From NCBI GenBank assembly GCA_910576125.1, contig CAJTHM010000005.1, positions 62,001-126,000 on the forward strand: a stretch of DNA of 64,000 nt, in the 5' to 3' direction. This DNA is from Lachnospiraceae bacterium (lineage in GTDB: Bacteria; Bacillota; Clostridia; Lachnospirales; Lachnospiraceae). Below are positions 18,412 through 26,133 of the stretch, one piece after another. Under the pieces are notes generated by a model. The model made no database searches. It was not told the DNA's origin and saw only the letters and a program-made list of their open reading frames with translations. Within the stretch, counting starts at the first letter, position 1. Each line of letters begins with the position of its first letter. Position numbers and translations under genes: made by a program.

Positions 18412-20418
18412 CTACTCCTCCTGCTTCCGGTACTGCACCGGGGTGATTCCATAATTCTTCTTGAACAGGCGGTTGAAATGCTCCACGTTCTCATAGCCCA
18501 CCTCCGCGGCCACGGTCTCCACTGTCTGATCCGTCTCCCGCAGGAGGGTCCTGGCCTTCTTCATGCGCTCCTTGCGCACGGCCTCCTGGAAGGTCATGCC
18601 CGCCTTCTCCTTGATGTACTTGGACAGATAGGGCTTGGAGAGGTGGAACTCCTCGGACAGGGTGTCCAAAGTCACGTTCATATAGTCGTTCTTGATGTAG
18701 CTGATGATCTCCACAATCCGCTCTTCCCGGCCCTCCGTGATATGCTGCTCCACGGCCAGCTTGTTGGCGGCGGAGACCAGCGCGGCGATGGAGGCCTTGA
18801 TAATGTCCTCGTCCACGCCCACGCCCCAGTAAAGCTTGCCGTCGCACAGAATGGCCACATAGGCCGCAGCCTTGGAGCTGGAGCCTTTGGAAATGGCGTG
18901 CTCCTCGTACACCGAGAGCTGGTAGCTGATGCCGAAGTAGGTCTTGACGGCGTTGCTCACCGCGTCCAGGCGGCCGTTTCCGCCTGCTTTGATGAGCCGG
19001 GACTCCCCGTTCTGCTCGATGGTCACCTCCGCCCGGATGCCCTTTTCCTGCCGGAAATGGCACTCGGGGATTGAAAAGACATTGTGCAGATTGATGTAGT
19101 TCTCCTCGAAAATCTCGTAGATTTCCGAAGGGTGCAGCTCCTGGTGCCGCCTGTCGGACACGCCCTTAATCAGGTACCCCACTTCCTCCTTCATGGCCGC
19201 GGGCAGGGAGAAGCCGAACTGCTGCTTCAGCACAAAGGCCACGCCGCCCTTGCCGGACACGCTGTTGATCCGAATCACATCGGACTCGTATTCGCGTCCC
19301 ACATCCTCGGGATCGATGGGCAGATAGGGCACATCCCAGCGGTTCCCGCTCTTGCCCTCTTTCAGCCATGTCATGCCCTTGCTGATGGCATCCTGATGGG
19401 AGCCGGAGAATGCCGTGAACACCAAATCCCCGGCATAGGGCACTCGCTCGTGCACTTTCATGCCCGTAAAGCGCTCATAGGCCTCCCGCACCTGCATGAT
19501 ATTGGAAAAATCAAGCCCGCTGTCCACGCCGTGGCACATCATGTTAATCGCCACGGTGACGATGTCCACATTTCCCGTACGCTCTCCGTTGCCGAACAGA
19601 GTACCCTCCACGCGGTCTGCCCCCGCCAGGATGCCGAACTCCGCGTCGCTGACGCCACAGCCTCTGTCGTTGTGGGGATGAACGCTTAAGACCACGTTCT
19701 CGCGGTATTTCAGATGCTTGTGCATATATTCTATCTGGCAGGCAAAGACATGGGGCATGGCCACCTGCACCGTGCTGGGGAGATTGATGATGGCCTTGTG
19801 ATTCGCGTCAGGCTGCCATATGTCCAGTACCGCGTTGCAGACCTCCAGCGCGTACTCCGGCTCGGTCTGGGAGAAGCTCTCCGGGCTGTATTCAAAGGTG
19901 AAATTGCCGTCCGTGGCCTCTGCCATCTCTTTCAGAAGCTTCGCGCCGTCCACCGCCAGCTGCTTGATGGCTTCCTTGTCTTTCTTGAAGACCTGTTCCC
20001 TCTGTTCTACAGATGTAGAATTATAGAGATGCACCACCGCGTGGGGAGCCCCCTTCACCGCCTCGAAGGTCTTCTTGATGATATGCTCCCTGGCCTGGGT
20101 CAGCACCTGGATGGTCACGTCGCCGGGAATCATGTCCCGCTCGATCAGGGCGCGGATGAAATTGTACTCTGTGTCGGAAGAAGCCGGGAATCCCACCTCG
20201 ATTTCCTTGAATCCGATATCTACCAGAAGCTTGAAGAACTCTAGTTTATCCTCCAAAGGCATGGGATCTATCAAAGCCTGGTTGCCATCCCGCAGGTCTA
20301 CGCTGCACCAGACGGGGGGCTTTTCTATGGTGTCTTTCTTTACCCAGTCGTAGGTCACCTCTGGCGGCATATGATAGGTTCTGCCGTATTTTTTGCTGAT
20401 TGTGGTTTTATTCATCAT
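18412..20418 (-). CDS. leuA: 2-isopropylmalate synthase fused to C-terminal AraC-type DNA-binding domain
   Basis: The first 560 residues are a complete LeuA of the long bacterial type, which condenses acetyl-CoA with 2-oxoisovalerate to start leucine synthesis. DLRDGNQAL at 41-49 holds the metal and catalytic residues, HPHNDRGCG gives the HxH metal pair, and NGERTGN follows. A LeuA dimer/regulatory domain (about 430-560) precedes the fusion. Residues 570-668 are an AraC double helix-turn-helix (LDTLSEEFHLSKPYLSKYI and VETVAAEVGYENVEHFNRLF). The frame is continuous and coding bias does not change at the join. The start at 20418 has AAGGA 7 nt upstream; a longer frame to 20589 lies before the predicted transcript start. 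The extra domain could make the enzyme a leucine-sensing regulator. Confidence 0.9.
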   Translation of the reverse strand: MMNKTTISKKYGRTYHMPPEVTYDWVKKDTIEKPPVWCSVDLRDGNQALIDPMPLEDKLEFFKLLVDIGFKEIEVGFPASSDTEYNFIRALIERDMIPGDVTIQVLTQAREHIIKKTFEAVKGAPHAVVHLYNSTSVEQREQVFKKDKEAIKQLAVDGAKLLKEMAEATDGNFTFEYSPESFSQTEPEYALEVCNAVLDIWQPDANHKAIINLPSTVQVAMPHVFACQIEYMHKHLKYRENVVLSVHPHNDRGCGVSDAEFGILAGADRVEGTLFGNGERTGNVDIVTVAINMMCHGVDSGLDFSNIMQVREAYERFTGMKVHERVPYAGDLVFTAFSGSHQDAISKGMTWLKEGKSGNRWDVPYLPIDPEDVGREYESDVIRINSVSGKGGVAFVLKQQFGFSLPAAMKEEVGYLIKGVSDRRHQELHPSEIYEIFEENYINLHNVFSIPECHFRQEKGIRAEVTIEQNGESRLIKAGGNGRLDAVSNAVKTYFGISYQLSVYEEHAISKGSSSKAAAYVAILCDGKLYWGVGVDEDIIKASIAALVSAANKLAVEQHITEGREERIVEIISYIKNDYMNVTLDTLSEEFHLSKPYLSKYIKEKAGMTFQEAVRKERMKKARTLLRETDQTVETVAAEVGYENVEHFNRLFKKNYGITPVQYRKQEE

Positions 20419-20579
20419 TCTGTATTCCTTTCCTTTTTCGCAGCTGCGGATTCGCGTCTCGCTATAGGAAGACATATTCGTCTTATATTCTATGTCCTGT
20501 TCCCTCTTCGGCATTCCGGTCTCGAGAACCTGCGCTGTTGCTTTATACTCACGGTTCAAATGCGCTCGCGAGCATAAAA

Positions 20580-20608
20580 ATAGTAACACAGATTTCAGCG
20601 TTCCGCAA
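20580..20608 (-). promoter_or_regulatory. Predicted sigma-A promoter of leuA-araC fusion
   Basis: Minus strand: TTGCGG (20608-20603), 17-bp spacer, TACTAT (20585-20580). Transcription would start near 20572, giving a leader of about 155 nt before the ATG at 20418. No T-box sequence is seen in the leader. Confidence 0.6.
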
Positions 20609-20753
20609 GTGTCTTTTTAATCTTTATTATTGACTTTTTTTATTTCCAATTTCCTTTTCAGATGCATTTTTTCTGTTATATCTTTCATTCTCGCCAAATA
20701 ATTATTGTCTTATTTTTATCTATTTATATGTCTTAATTTAACTTATCTTTTCC

Positions 20754-20782
20754 TTGAAAAACAGGGGATTATGTGGTAAAGT
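20754..20782 (+). promoter_or_regulatory. Predicted sigma-A promoter of coiled-coil gene
   Basis: TTGAAA (20754-20759), 17-bp spacer, TAAAGT (20777-20782). The leader to the ATG at 21013 would be about 220 nt. The gap 20609-20753 is AT-rich, with no other gene seen. Confidence 0.55.
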
Positions 20783-21012
20783 AGAAACATCAGATAAGTT
20801 TCCTCAAAATGGGAGTCTGCCGGAAAGCCGTCTTAGAATCCGGTTTCTGTATTTCAGCTGATTTGCATTTCAAGGCAAGGGTAATGTTCGATGCACAATT
20901 TCCAACAACAATACAGATTCGTCAGTCTTTGCCTTGCAGGGACTGCCAGCGGCATAAAGGCCTAACGATTTTCAGACGGATTCTTTCGCAAAAAGAAAGG
21001 AGGCACATTGCC

Positions 21013-21627
21013 ATGACCTTGACACAGGAAGATCTGCTTTCCATATCCAATCTGCTGGATGTCAAAATCCAGGCAGGACTGCAGGCCGAACTGCAGCCCG
21101 TCAAAGACAGCATAAGGGATTTGCGGCTCTACATCCATTCCGAGCTTGAGTTAATCAAGAATGATATCCGCAATCTATATGCCGAACTGCAAGTAGTTAA
21201 GGATGACATCCGCAATCTATATGCTGAACTGCAAGTAGTTAAGGATGACATCCGCAATCTATATGCTGAACTGGAGGCAGTCAAGGATGACATCCGCAAT
21301 CTATATGCTGAACTGGAGACAGTCAAGGATGACATCCGCAATCTATATGCTGAACTACGGGCAGTCAAGGATGATATCAGCGGTATACATGCTGAGATGC
21401 GCACCCTCAAAGACGAAGTCAGCGGCCTAAACTACCATGTGACAAAGCTTGAACTACATATCGAAAATGTCACTGACAAGAACATTCAGCTACTGGCGGA
21501 AAACTATGTACCTGCCGCCAAGCGGTATGAAAAGGCATCGGCTCAGATTGAAGCCATGCGAGCGGATATGGAAATCATCAAAAGCGCCATAGAGCACCAC
21601 TCGGAGGCAATCCATAAACTGGCATAG
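21013..21627 (+). CDS. Coiled-coil protein built from 14-residue repeats
   Basis: No known family recognised with confidence. The 204-residue protein is almost wholly helical and charged, without membrane segments or a signal peptide. Residues 48-117 consist of five near-identical 14-residue units of the form VKDDIRNLYAELxx plus two degenerate ones. Fourteen residues equal two heptads, so the repeats should make a long, regular coiled coil. The C-terminal part (HVTKLELHIENV, then AAKRYEKASAQIEAMRADM) continues the helical pattern. AAAGGAGG lies before the ATG at 21013, which decides the start over a longer upstream frame. It has its own promoter and stands alone, divergent from leuA. A scaffold or oligomerisation role is possible but unproven. 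Confidence 0.75.
   Translation: MTLTQEDLLSISNLLDVKIQAGLQAELQPVKDSIRDLRLYIHSELELIKNDIRNLYAELQVVKDDIRNLYAELQVVKDDIRNLYAELEAVKDDIRNLYAELETVKDDIRNLYAELRAVKDDISGIHAEMRTLKDEVSGLNYHVTKLELHIENVTDKNIQLLAENYVPAAKRYEKASAQIEAMRADMEIIKSAIEHHSEAIHKLA
21154..21405 (+). repeat. 42-bp tandem coding repeat, six units
   Basis: Units start at 21154, 21196, 21238, 21280, 21322 and 21364. Units 1-5 are nearly identical over AAG-GATGACATCCGCAATC-TATATGC; the sixth has drifted. Perfect 42-bp phase keeps the frame and the heptad register, so unit number can change without breaking the protein. Confidence 0.9.
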
Positions 21628-21760
21628 CGCTGATTCCGCAACTCGTCAAACCGCAGCCACCCTTTCAGGCTCTTTTCCAAGAGGCGCTTTTTCAAAGAAA
21701 TCTATTCATCACAATATTTTGCATCCTTTTCCGGTTTTCCCCGGTTATTCGGCATGAAAA

Positions 21761-21791
21761 TATCCGCCGGAACACAGCGCTCCGGCGGATA
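21761..21791 (-). terminator. Terminator of PLMP-like gene
   Basis: TATCCGCCGGA (21761-21771) pairs perfectly with TCCGGCGGATA (21781-21791). On the minus strand the stem is followed by TTTTC. It lies 30 bp past the stop at 21822. Confidence 0.7.
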
Positions 21792-21821
21792 CCTGACTTT
21801 TCCTGTGATTGAAATTCCAGC

Positions 21822-22298
21822 TTAAGGCTGAGCTTTCAAATCATTGTAAACCGTCATATAGAAATTCAAAAGCTGTTGGTTCGTGGTCTCCCGACAGCGG
21901 ACGATATCTCCCAGGGCCTTTGCCTTCGCCTGCCCCACGAGGTTCCCCGGCGCGCCGCAGTCACCACTGTCACCGTCGGACATCTGAGAAAGCGTCTCTA
22001 TCACTTCATTCAGATAGGCCGCCTGGCTCTGAATCGCCTTTATCTGGCCAAAAACATATGCCATATCGACAACCTCTGTCATCCCGGTTTCCGTCACATT
22101 ATTATTTGTCATCTCGATGTTCGTCATCTCGTTATCCTCCAAATCAATCTCCGGCGGACACGCAAGGCATATCATATTTTCTGAAAGGAAGCGTGCCCGG
22201 CCATTTTTCACAAGACCTCTGGCCCGTTTGGGATAGGTCGCTTCATATTCATTGCCCTGTTCATCTACGACAATAATGTTTTTTTCGATGGGTGTCAT
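21822..22298 (-). CDS. Small protein with PLMP/RRXRR-like N-terminus
   Basis: Function unknown. Residues 5-45 read IIVVDEQGNEYEATYPKRAR, then GLVKNGRARFLSENMICLAC. This matches the spacing and key residues of the PLMP (RRXRR) domain that begins IscB-type proteins: V-D-x-Q, then K-R-A-R-x-L-x(3)-G-R-A-R, then an I-x-L strand. The LMP triplet itself is absent. The remaining 110 residues are mainly helical, with a region (AYVFGQIKAIQSQAAYLNEV) that may be a coiled coil, and no RuvC or HNH motif. The ATG at 22298 has GGAAAGGGG directly before it; an upstream TTG frame is less likely. It is convergent with the coiled-coil gene. Confidence 0.65.
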   Translation of the reverse strand: MTPIEKNIIVVDEQGNEYEATYPKRARGLVKNGRARFLSENMICLACPPEIDLEDNEMTNIEMTNNNVTETGMTEVVDMAYVFGQIKAIQSQAAYLNEVIETLSQMSDGDSGDCGAPGNLVGQAKAKALGDIVRCRETTNQQLLNFYMTVYNDLKAQP

Positions 22299-22397
22299 CC
22301 CCTTTCCATAAATAGAACAGATTTCGTGAATGCCGTTTTTTCTGATGGGTGCCTCCCCCAATCCACAATTTTAATGTAGCAAAAATACCTGTTGTTG

Positions 22398-23174
22398 TCA
22401 AGGTTCTACCTGCCCGCTCCACTCATAGACTACATATTCATAGTCAAAATGATATCCCAGCTTCTGCGCCAAAGCCACTGACCACAGGTTCTGGGCATCC
22501 CAGCTGGGATACCATCCCCGCTCCAGGCAGTCCAGAATCAGCTTCGCGCCGCAGATACAGGCCAGCCCTTTCCTCCTGTAGTCCGTTCTGGTGTCAATCT
22601 CAATCTCTATGCCCCCAGGGTAGCCGGAGTAGGAAGACGCCCCCGAGACCGGCTCGCCGTCTTTTAAGATTACCGCCCCCAGCCCGTGCTCCCGGTACCG
22701 GGCGTAGTCCCGGTACAGCCACACCCAGTCCCTGCACCAGGCAATCTCCCGGCAGCGATGGAACAAATCCTCGTCCATCCCCTTAAGCTCATACCCCTCC
22801 GGCAGCCCGTCCACGATGGCCTGCAGCCTCTCCCTGTCAAAGATGTCCGGCTCTTTCTTTATCGCATAGCGTACCGTCTTCCGCGCCCCGGGAACAAGGC
22901 ATTCCTCCATCACCTCCGCCCAGCGTCCATCCTGCGGCACCACAATCAGGAAATCCCGCCCGCTCTGCCGCAGTCCATCCAGAACCAGTTCCCTGTCAGG
23001 CTTTCCTGCAAAAAAGCAGAAATCCCCCAGCAGGGCCATAGCGGACGCGGGAGTCTCCGCGGAGTCTCCGTAAACCTTTCCCATCACGCCCTGCAGGCAG
23101 GACCAAATCAATGTCTCCTGCCAGCCCGCGAACAGCGGCGCTGCCGTTTCCGGTTCTCTTATCTCATAAACCAT
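22398..23174 (-). CDS. GNAT-type acetyltransferase (GNAT_acetyltr_2 / ZmaR-like)
   Basis: Predicted acetyl-CoA-dependent N-acetyltransferase of 258 residues. The N-terminal half is a degenerate GNAT-like domain. The C-terminal half shows the acetyl-CoA loop in RTDYRRKGLACICGAKLIL and the closing strand WDAQNLWSVALAQKLGYHF, which fit the family containing the zwittermicin-resistance protein ZmaR. It is soluble. GGGAGG precedes the ATG. It appears to be a single gene upstream of the PLMP-like gene. The substrate (amine antibiotic or metabolite) is unknown. Confidence 0.82.
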   Translation of the reverse strand: MVYEIREPETAAPLFAGWQETLIWSCLQGVMGKVYGDSAETPASAMALLGDFCFFAGKPDRELVLDGLRQSGRDFLIVVPQDGRWAEVMEECLVPGARKTVRYAIKKEPDIFDRERLQAIVDGLPEGYELKGMDEDLFHRCREIAWCRDWVWLYRDYARYREHGLGAVILKDGEPVSGASSYSGYPGGIEIEIDTRTDYRRKGLACICGAKLILDCLERGWYPSWDAQNLWSVALAQKLGYHFDYEYVVYEWSGQVEP

Positions 23175-23357
23175 TGTTTCCCTCCTAATCTTAACGGGCC
23201 CGCCGGCACGCGGTTTCTTTCCGCTGCCCGCCCTATGCGCATCGGCGCCGGCCCACTCCTTTTTTATGATAACTCCATTTTAACACACTGGCATGGGTTT
23301 TCATGATTTTTCCTACATTTTTACCAGAAATATTTTGTTTTTGAGGCGTTTTTTTAC

Positions 23358-23385
23358 TTTACGCCATCAGAATTTGTGCTATAAT
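23358..23385 (+). promoter_or_regulatory. Predicted sigma-A promoter of antiporter gene
   Basis: TTTACG (23358-23363), 16-bp spacer, TATAAT (23380-23385), 78 bp before the ATG at 23463. Confidence 0.6.
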
Positions 23386-23462
23386 CAATATTTGGTCAGG
23401 TAATCCTCGTGTGGTGCAGGATACAATACATATGACCGGAAAAAAGAAAGGGTGACTGGACA

Positions 23463-24653
23463 ATGGAAACCTATTACATTTTTAAGGATTTGGCAATTAT
23501 CATCATATTCGCAAAGCTCTGCGGGATACTGGCCCGGAAATGCAAGGCGCCCCAAGTGGTAGGCGAAATCATCGCGGGCCTCCTGATAGGGCCCAGCGTA
23601 TTAGGACTGGTACAGCAGTCGGATTTTCTGACACGGATGGCGGAAATCGGCGTGGTGCTCCTGATGTTCTCCGCAGGCCTGGAGACGAATCTGAAAGAGT
23701 TGATGAAGACAGGGCCTGTGGCGCTCCTGATCGCCTGCTCCGGCGTATTCGTGCCGCTGCTGGGCGGGTCTTTACTGTACATGGGCTTTTATGGCGTGGC
23801 TCCCTGGGGCTCGGAGGAATTTTATAAAGCCGTGTTCATCGGCGTCATCATGACAGCCACCAGCGTCAGCATCACCGTGCAGTCTCTGAAAGAGATGGGC
23901 AAACTGCAGGGAAAGGTGGGGACCACCATCTTAAGCGCCGCTATCATCGATGACGTCATCGGCATCATTGTGCTGACTTTCGTGATAGGCTTCAAGAATC
24001 CCGACTCCAACCCCGGCAGCGTGGTGTTTTCCACTGTGCTGTTCTTCATCATGGCGCTGGTGGTGGGCTTCATCGTCTACAAGGTATTCAAGAAGCTTGA
24101 CGAGCGCTATCCCCACACCCAGAGGATTCCCATCCTGGGCCTTGCGCTGTGCTTTTTCTTCGCCTATGCGGCGGAGCGCTATTTCGGGATTGCGGACATC
24201 ACAGGCGCCTATGTGGCAGGAATCGTCCTCTGCTCCATCCAGGACTCCTCCTACATAGACCGCAAGATGGAAGTCAGTTCCTACATCATCTTCGGGCCCG
24301 TGTTCTTCGCCAGCATCGGCCTTAAGACCAGCATCGACAATGTCAGCATGGGCATCCTGCTGTTCTCCATCGGCTTCGTGCTGGTAGCGCTGATTACCAA
24401 GATTATCGGCTGCGGGCTGATGGCCAGAATCTGCCGCTTCGGTTTCCAGGACAGCCTGAAAATCGGCGTGGGCATGATGACGCGAGGGGAGGTAGCGCTG
24501 ATTGTTGCGCAGAAAGGATTGTCCGTGGGACTGCTGACGGCGGAATATTTCACGGCTGTCATCCTGCTGATCATCGTATCCAGTATCTCCACGCCAATCA
24601 TCTTAAAGCTATTATACGCGAAAGATAAAAGCGTGCCGCAAAACGCCTCATAA
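23463..24653 (+). CDS. CPA2 family cation:proton antiporter
   Basis: Integral membrane Na+/H+ or K+/H+ exchanger of the CPA2 (GerN/KefB/NapA-like) group. About 12 spans are apparent over 396 residues, with no C-terminal TrkA-N domain, which distinguishes it from Kef channels. The ion-site signature is in AAIIDDVIGIIVLTF, with the paired aspartates typical of electrogenic members. MFSAGLETNLKEL near residue 75 and MMTRGEVALIVAQKG near 340 are family landmarks. AAGGGTGA precedes the ATG, and a consensus promoter lies upstream. It is convergent with prs over a shared terminator. Which cation it carries cannot be read from the sequence. Confidence 0.9.
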   Translation: METYYIFKDLAIIIIFAKLCGILARKCKAPQVVGEIIAGLLIGPSVLGLVQQSDFLTRMAEIGVVLLMFSAGLETNLKELMKTGPVALLIACSGVFVPLLGGSLLYMGFYGVAPWGSEEFYKAVFIGVIMTATSVSITVQSLKEMGKLQGKVGTTILSAAIIDDVIGIIVLTFVIGFKNPDSNPGSVVFSTVLFFIMALVVGFIVYKVFKKLDERYPHTQRIPILGLALCFFFAYAAERYFGIADITGAYVAGIVLCSIQDSSYIDRKMEVSSYIIFGPVFFASIGLKTSIDNVSMGILLFSIGFVLVALITKIIGCGLMARICRFGFQDSLKIGVGMMTRGEVALIVAQKGLSVGLLTAEYFTAVILLIIVSSISTPIILKLLYAKDKSVPQNAS

Positions 24654-24677
24654 AAGAGAGCTGCAGACTTCCTCAAT

Positions 24678-24706
24678 AAAAAAGTGCCGTACAGCGGCAC
24701 TTTTTT
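24678..24706. terminator. Bidirectional terminator between antiporter and prs
   Basis: AAAAAAGTGCCG (24678-24689) and CGGCACTTTTTT flank a 5-base loop, with an A-run on one side and a T-run on the other, so it can stop both converging genes. Confidence 0.9.
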
Positions 24707-24712
24707 CCTGTT

Positions 24713-25819
24713 CTAGTTGCTTTTGTCCAGCAGCTTATGAATCTTCTCATGGGGATCCAGCAGCTTGGAAATGGACTCTCCCGCATTGACGGAATGGATG
24801 TAGATTGCGATGTACTTCGTGATGTCCACCTCCTTGTACCAAGGTGCGTTCCGTATCTCCTCCCGCCTGTATGACGCATTTGTGATAAATACTGCTTCCA
24901 GCACTTTCTTGTTATAGGCCTCATCGAAGCGCCCGATTCCCTCCGTGAACAACGCGAAAGTAGCTGCCGCAAAGACCCTCTTTGCTCCCTGCTTCTTGCA
25001 GTACCTGGCCACGTCCAGCATGGTGGTGCCGGAGCAGATCATATCATCCACGATGAACACATCCTTATTCTTCACGCTGGGGCCGATGTACTTGTGCACG
25101 TCCACCACATAATTGCCGCCCACCACCTTTGTCCTGGATCTGCGCTTGTAGAAAATGCCCATATCCAGCCCAAGCTCATTGGTATATTTAAAATTCCGTG
25201 TAGTCGCGCCCAAATCAGGAGAAATGAACAGGGAGTTATCCTCGGAGAACACAATGTCAGAATAATTACGTTTGATAGCTTTAATCACTTGATAAATCGG
25301 AAACAGATCGTCAAAACCATTATAGGGCACCGCGTTGGCCACCCTATTGTCGTGGACATCGAAAGCCGTAATGTTCTTCACGCCGATGTTCTCCAGCTCC
25401 CGCAGCGCCATGGCGCAGTCCAGAGATTCCCTGGATATCCGTCTGTCCTGGCGGCTGGCGTAGAGCAGGGGCGAGATCACGTTGACCCGGTATGCCTTTC
25501 CGCCGATAGCGGAGACCGTCCTCTTCAGGTTCTGGAAATGCTCATCCGGCGACATAGGTATGGTCTGGCCATACATCTGGTAGCTGCAGGAATAATTTCC
25601 CACATCCATCAGGATATATACATCCGCGCCGCGAACCGTATCCTCCAGCACCGCTTTCGCGTCGCCCGTGGAAAATCTTACAATCTGGGAATTCACTACG
25701 TGGCACTCCTCCTTGTTGTAGGTCTCCCGCAGATAGTACTCAATCTTGTCTGCCAGCTCCTCTGTTCCATACAGTGGAATCAATACGATGGGAATGGAAT
25801 GGTTTGCCAGTGGGCTCAT
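24713..25819 (-). CDS. prs: Ribose-phosphate pyrophosphokinase
   Basis: Makes PRPP from ribose 5-phosphate and ATP for nucleotide, histidine and tryptophan synthesis. The PRPP-binding loop DVFIVDDMICSGTTM is intact near residue 260. The flexible-loop region and the N-terminal phosphoribosyltransferase-like domain (IVLIPLYGTEELADKIEYYL) are present. At 368 residues it is longer than the classic enzyme of about 315; this longer form is common in Clostridia. AAGGAGG lies 6 nt before the ATG. It stands alone between a terminator and the start of the accessory island. Some longer homologues may be specialised; the catalytic motif suggests this one is active. Confidence 0.92.
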   Translation of the reverse strand: MSPLANHSIPIVLIPLYGTEELADKIEYYLRETYNKEECHVVNSQIVRFSTGDAKAVLEDTVRGADVYILMDVGNYSCSYQMYGQTIPMSPDEHFQNLKRTVSAIGGKAYRVNVISPLLYASRQDRRISRESLDCAMALRELENIGVKNITAFDVHDNRVANAVPYNGFDDLFPIYQVIKAIKRNYSDIVFSEDNSLFISPDLGATTRNFKYTNELGLDMGIFYKRRSRTKVVGGNYVVDVHKYIGPSVKNKDVFIVDDMICSGTTMLDVARYCKKQGAKRVFAAATFALFTEGIGRFDEAYNKKVLEAVFITNASYRREEIRNAPWYKEVDITKYIAIYIHSVNAGESISKLLDPHEKIHKLLDKSN

Positions 25820-25907
25820 GTCTTCCTCCTTATGCTGTGATGAAAAATGTCAGGGTAACTATTACCAGTGTATAATATTTTCCCTTTGTTTACAAGCCCC
25901 CAAAACA

Positions 25908-26072
25908 TCAAGTTCCTCTATTTCCGGCCCTTTCCGCCGTCTGCACCAGATATTCTGATGTCTTCAGTCCGTCCACAGCCTGCAGGCCAATGGCCGTATG
26001 CCACGCATAACCTTTGTCACGCTTGTCTGGCTCAGACTCTTTGATGTATTCCTTAAATGAATCTTTATTCAC
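25908..26072 (-). pseudogene. VbhA-type antitoxin remnant
   Basis: A 54-codon GTG-start frame with AGGTG upstream. It reads NKDSFKEYIKESEPDKRDKG, then YAWHTAIGLQAVDGLKTSEY, then LVQTA. That is the start of the VbhA antitoxin domain that usually precedes or accompanies Fic AMP-transferase toxins. After LVQTA the similarity stops, where the helix carrying the inhibitory segment should follow, and no Fic gene is present. It lies 61 bp beyond the DUF262 protein's stop. I read it as the stub of a lost toxin-antitoxin pair; a free-standing small protein is possible. Confidence 0.55.
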
Positions 26073-26133
26073 TCCATATCACCTCGCTGCTTTTTTCTCA
26101 ATAAGGAACCCGCCACTTCCACAGGTATCGTCA

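Noticed and set aside
20419..20572. Possible T-box riboswitch for leucine
   Set aside because: The conserved T-box bulge sequence and a paired terminator are absent from the leader.
20419..20589. Leucine-rich in-frame extension upstream of leuA that could be a leader peptide (starts L-L-F-L-C)
   Set aside because: It begins with GTG upstream of the predicted transcription start, has no stop before leuA, no ribosome site and no attenuator hairpins.
21154..21405. CRISPR-like regular repeats
   Set aside because: The units are contiguous 42-bp coding repeats with no spacers.
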